Source: Flavobacteriales bacterium UBA2426 | GTDB lineage: Bacteria > Bacteroidota > Bacteroidia > Flavobacteriales_F > PHOS-HE28 | Length of the DNA stretch: 8,342 bases | Direction: 5' to 3' | Assembly: GCA_002342985.1 (NCBI GenBank) | Contig: DDRC01000224.1 | Location: 1 to 8,342, forward strand | Part shown: in pieces, positions 5,604 to 8,342 of the stretch | How positions within the stretch are numbered: position 1 is the first letter of the stretch | Layout of the letters: every line of letters starts with the position of its first letter | The notes under the pieces: generated by a model | What the model saw: only the letters and a program-made list of their open reading frames with translations | Databases searched by the model: none | Told to the model about the DNA's origin: nothing | Program-made: the position numbers and the translations under genes

Positions 5604-8342
5604 ATGCGCAGGACTCCTGTGAACCCGTTGCGGATCATCCTGCTCGCCGCGCTGCTGTCCTCCATCGCACCGCTGGCGAAGGCCCAGACCTGGGCTCCGC
5701 TCGGTCCGGACGATAGCACTTGGCCCACGCGCGAATCCGCCGATCATCATAGCATGGCGGTTGATGCCGACGGCCATCCGGTGATCGCCTTCCGCGACCC
5801 GAGCCAAGGCAACCGCACCACGGTGAAGCGATGGGCCCTCGGAGCATGGCAGACGGTGGGCGCTCCGGGGCTTTCAGCTGGTCAGGCCTCCGAGCACAGC
5901 ATCGACATGGGGCCCGATGGGCAACCTGTGGTGGCGTATGTGGACCACAGCGTCTCGCAACGGCTCACGGTGCAGCGCTGGAATGGCAGTGCTTGGCAAG
6001 TGATCGGTGCATCGGGCATCAGTGCCGGCCAGATTGCCGGCCCCAGCCTGGCCGTAGGCACGGATGGGCAGCCTGTGGTGGCCTATACCGACTGGAGTGC
6101 ATCGGGCCGGCTAACCGTGCTCCGCTGGAGCGGTGCCGCATGGCAACCGCTGGGGAGCACCGGATTCACCGCAGGCGGAGCCTATGACCCCAGCCTGCAA
6201 CTGGATGGGGAAGATGACCCCGTGGTGGCGTACCGCGATGCGTTGGCCAACTTCGGGGTTTCCGTTCAGCGATGGGACGGCAGCGCTTGGGCGGCGGTGG
6301 GGGCACCCGCCTTCACCGGTTCGTTCGCATCTCCCCCGAGCATGGCGCTGACGAGTGCAGGCGAACCGGTGGTGGGCTACGGGGATGGCAGCCTTGGCGG
6401 CCAACTATCCGTGCAGCGCTGGAACGGGACCGCTTGGGCACCGGTGGGCGCGCTGGGCTTCACCCCTAGCTACGTTGATCAGGTGGCCGTCGTGCTGAAC
6501 GACCTGGATCTGCCTGCAGTCGCGTTCGCCGATGGATCCACAGGCAGCCTCATCACGGTGCAACGCTGGGATGGATCCGCCTGGCTGGGAGTCGGCTCTT
6601 CGGGCTTCTCCGCCAGCGTGGTGAGTGGCGTGTGCGCCGGTCTTTCGCCAGCCGGCCACCCCGTCATTGGCTATCTGGACAATGGCTTTGGGAACAAAGC
6701 GGTGGCACAGCGGTGGAACGGCAGTGCCTGGATTCCCTACAGCGACCTTCCAATCTCGACCGGCACCGTTTTCTACCAGGACCTGGCCGTTGGTCCGGAC
6801 GGGAACCCCACGGTGATATTCATGGACCAGGGCAACGGCAACCGCACCACGGTGAAGCGGTGGAACGGCAGTGCCTGGGTGCTCCTCGGCAATCCGCTGC
6901 TGGGGCCTGCGAACGCCTACTTCCACGCCATCGCCATCGCGCCCAACGGTGAAACGGCTATCGCCTATCGACTTCCGGCAACCGGCGACCGCGTGCAGGT
7001 GCTGCGCTGGACCGGAGCGGCCTGGGAGTCCGTGGGCGCCCCCAACCTTTCGGTGGGCAGCGCACAGTACACCACCCTGTGCATGACGCCCGATGCGCGA
7101 CCGGTGGTGGCTTTCAGGGACGACGCACTGGGCGGCCGCTTATCCGTGCTGCGCTGGACCGGCAGCACATGGGAGGCGCTGGGTGGCACGGGCTTCACCA
7201 GCGGCCCCATCTTCGATCTCTCCATGGCCTTGACGGCCGCCGGCAATCCCGCGGTGGCCTATCGCGATGTAGCCACGAACACCATCGTGGTGGAGCAGTG
7301 GAACGGATCGGGGTGGACCATGCTGGGCGGCGGGCCCATCTCCGTGGCGAACTCCGGATCGCCTTCCGTGGCGATCAACGCCCAGAACAACCCGGTCGTG
7401 GTCTACATGGATGCCAGCGCAGGGAGCAGGCCAACCGTGAAGCGCTGGAGCGGAACAGCGTGGGAGCTCATCGGGCCACCGGGCTTCACCGCAGCATTCG
7501 CGCAAGTGCCCCAGCTCGTGCTGGATACTGACGATGCCCCAATCGTGGCCTACCACGATGGCGCAAACGGCTTTCGTGCGAATGTCGACCGCTGGAATGG
7601 CACCGAGTGGGCGCCGGTGGGCCCGAGCGGCTTCACGACACCGCTGAGCTCCGGTGCCGGGCGCTGGATCGCCCGCAGCAGCACCGGCCGACTCGTCGTC
7701 GCCTATCGGACGCCGGGGCTCTTCGCACGCGCCTACAGCGAGGCAGAGCTGTCCACTGGAACGGTCGCCACAGACCTGTGCACCGGCACTCCCGTGAACG
7801 TACCCTATACCGCAGCGGGTGCATTCGACCCCGGCAACATATTCACGGTGGAGCTGAGTGATCCATTCGGCTCGTTCGCGAATCCCGTGGCAATCGGGAG
7901 TGCGAATGCCGTGACTAGCGGCAGCATCAATTGCACCATTCCACCGAGCACACCGCCCGGCGCCGGCTACCGGTTACGCGTGATGAGCACCGACCCACCG
8001 CTGGTGGCCAGCGACAATGGCGCGGACCTCACGATCGCCTCTCCCGTCCTGTGGTACGCCGATGCCGATGGCGACGGGCTCGGTGACCCCGGCTCTCCGA
8101 TGGAAGCCTGTGAGCAGCCCTCCGGGTACGTCACCAATGACGCCGATGCTTGCCCCGCGCTTGCCAATGTCAATCCCGGCGACGCCTGCGATGACAGCAA
8201 CCCGAACACCGTGCTCGATGTGATCAACGGCAGCTGCGTGTGCGCGGGCCAGGCCTGCACCACCGACCTGGACCTGATCTGGCAGCCCGATGGCGTGAGC
8301 CTGATCACCTGGGAGCTGCGCGAGCAGGGCACCAACGCCTTG
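5604..8342 (+). CDS. Large secreted 14-repeat beta-propeller-like protein, probable T9SS cargo (3' end cut by window)
   Basis: The frame is open for 913 codons to the window edge without a stop. It begins with a signal peptide (MRRTPVNPLRIILLAALL, then likely cleavage at AKA|QT, residue 27). Residues 30-716 are 14 tandem units of about 49 residues with the pattern W-x-x-[VL]-G, then G-x-PVVAY-x-D, then LTVQRW-[ND]-G-[ST]-A-W. Each unit probably makes one four-stranded propeller blade. A Cys-containing domain follows (about 726-812; CTGTPVNVPYTAAGAFDPGN), of an Ig-like type often seen near the end of Bacteroidota secreted proteins. Next is an acidic calcium-type motif WYADADGDGLGD (817-828), then a Cys-rich linker with GDACDDSNPNT (859-869) and CVCAG. 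The last visible residues (LDLIWQPDGVSLITWELREQ) start another beta-rich domain. A T9SS C-terminal sorting domain is expected beyond the edge but is not seen. An ATG at 5580 is in frame and would add eight residues before the signal peptide; 5604 is preferred. Its role is unknown; surface binding or adhesion is a guess. Confidence 0.93.
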   Translation, partial: MRRTPVNPLRIILLAALLSSIAPLAKAQTWAPLGPDDSTWPTRESADHHSMAVDADGHPVIAFRDPSQGNRTTVKRWALGAWQTVGAPGLSAGQASEHSIDMGPDGQPVVAYVDHSVSQRLTVQRWNGSAWQVIGASGISAGQIAGPSLAVGTDGQPVVAYTDWSASGRLTVLRWSGAAWQPLGSTGFTAGGAYDPSLQLDGEDDPVVAYRDALANFGVSVQRWDGSAWAAVGAPAFTGSFASPPSMALTSAGEPVVGYGDGSLGGQLSVQRWNGTAWAPVGALGFTPSYVDQVAVVLNDLDLPAVAFADGSTGSLITVQRWDGSAWLGVGSSGFSASVVSGVCAGLSPAGHPVIGYLDNGFGNKAVAQRWNGSAWIPYSDLPISTGTVFYQDLAVGPDGNPTVIFMDQGNGNRTTVKRWNGSAWVLLGNPLLGPANAYFHAIAIAPNGETAIAYRLPATGDRVQVLRWTGAAWESVGAPNLSVGSAQYTTLCMTPDARPVVAFRDDALGGRLSVLRWTGSTWEALGGTGFTSGPIFDLSMALTAAGNPAVAYRDVATNTIVVEQWNGSGWTMLGGGPISVANSGSPSVAINAQNNPVVVYMDASAGSRPTVKRWSGTAWELIGPPGFTAAFAQVPQLVLDTDDAPIVAYHDGANGFRANVDRWNGTEWAPVGPSGFTTPLSSGAGRWIARSSTGRLVVAYRTPGLFARAYSEAELSTGTVATDLCTGTPVNVPYTAAGAFDPGNIFTVELSDPFGSFANPVAIGSANAVTSGSINCTIPPSTPPGAGYRLRVMSTDPPLVASDNGADLTIASPVLWYADADGDGLGDPGSPMEACEQPSGYVTNDADACPALANVNPGDACDDSNPNTVLDVINGSCVCAGQACTTDLDLIWQPDGVSLITWELREQGTNAL
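5691..7751 (+). repeat. 14 tandem 49-residue (147-bp) coding repeats
   Basis: The Trp of the RW motif falls at residues 77, 126, 175, 224, 273, 322, 371, 420, 469, 518, 566, 615 and 664. Spacing is therefore 49 throughout except one step of 48, between units 10 and 11. Unit 1 (from W30) is about three residues longer. Unit 14 keeps the spacing and the VVAY strand, but its RW is replaced by SE at 712-713. Copies are conserved as protein but diverged as DNA, apart from short blocks. One 23-bp block is identical at 5808-5830 and 6837-6859, exactly seven periods apart. Another, TGGAACGGCAGTGCCTGG, occurs in two adjacent units (from 6714 and from 6861). Confidence 0.93.

Noticed and set aside
5410..5622. 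70-codon plus-strand frame starting 1 nt after the PQQ-like stop
   Set aside because: Proline-rich, no recognisable motif, and it overlaps the start of the large repeat protein; more likely non-coding gap.
3726..5807. 693-codon open frame on the minus strand, longer than the gene it opposes
   Set aside because: It is a mirror of the PQQ-like gene in GC-rich DNA. Its translation is low-complexity (rich in G, A, V, H, R), has no signal peptide or domain, and runs through the gap and into the next gene. The plus-strand frame has a signal peptide and regular blade motifs.
5691..7751. 147-bp tandem repeat considered as a CRISPR-like, satellite or nucleosome-length array
   Set aside because: The period is in frame (49 codons), conserved at protein rather than DNA level, and lies inside one continuous reading frame with a signal peptide.

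Overview
The window is GC-rich (about two thirds G+C by eye) and every gene reads on the + strand. It looks like chromosomal DNA from a high-GC member of the Bacteroidota, probably Flavobacteriales-related. The evidence is a Reg_prop/Y_Y_Y sensor kinase, signal peptides cleaved before Gln, no Shine-Dalgarno motifs before the starts, and secreted proteins of the type IX secretion (T9SS) style with long repeats and DADGDG-type calcium motifs. The taxonomic call is an inference; no rRNA or marker gene is present.

Layout. Bases 1-25 hold the last seven codons of an upstream gene whose C-terminus resembles a T9SS sorting-domain end. A perfect 16-bp GC-rich hairpin (40-80) follows and probably ends that transcript. 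Next is a two-gene signalling operon: a periplasmic-sensor histidine kinase (109-3108) and, after 3 nt, a NarL/LuxR-type response regulator (3112-3738). A 92-bp gap carries a 9-bp inverted repeat and a possible Bacteroidota promoter. It leads to a secreted PQQ-like beta-propeller protein (3831-5408). After a 195-bp gap, a very large secreted repeat protein begins at 5604 and runs off the right edge of the window (913 codons present, no stop).

How the parts relate. The kinase and regulator almost certainly form one signalling pair, with a periplasmic sensor of about 740 residues, one membrane helix, a cytoplasmic HisKA_3/HATPase core and a separate DNA-binding partner. Whether they control the two secreted-protein genes downstream is not shown by the sequence; proximity and the inverted repeat next to the candidate promoter make it worth testing.

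The most striking feature is the last gene. Its N-terminal part is 14 tandem units with an almost invariant 49-residue (147-bp) period, which reads as two seven-bladed beta-propellers or one very large array. Three of the four substantial genes encode beta-propeller-type repeats from different families. I see no mobile element, tRNA, rRNA or CRISPR array, and no clear novel defence or metabolic system.
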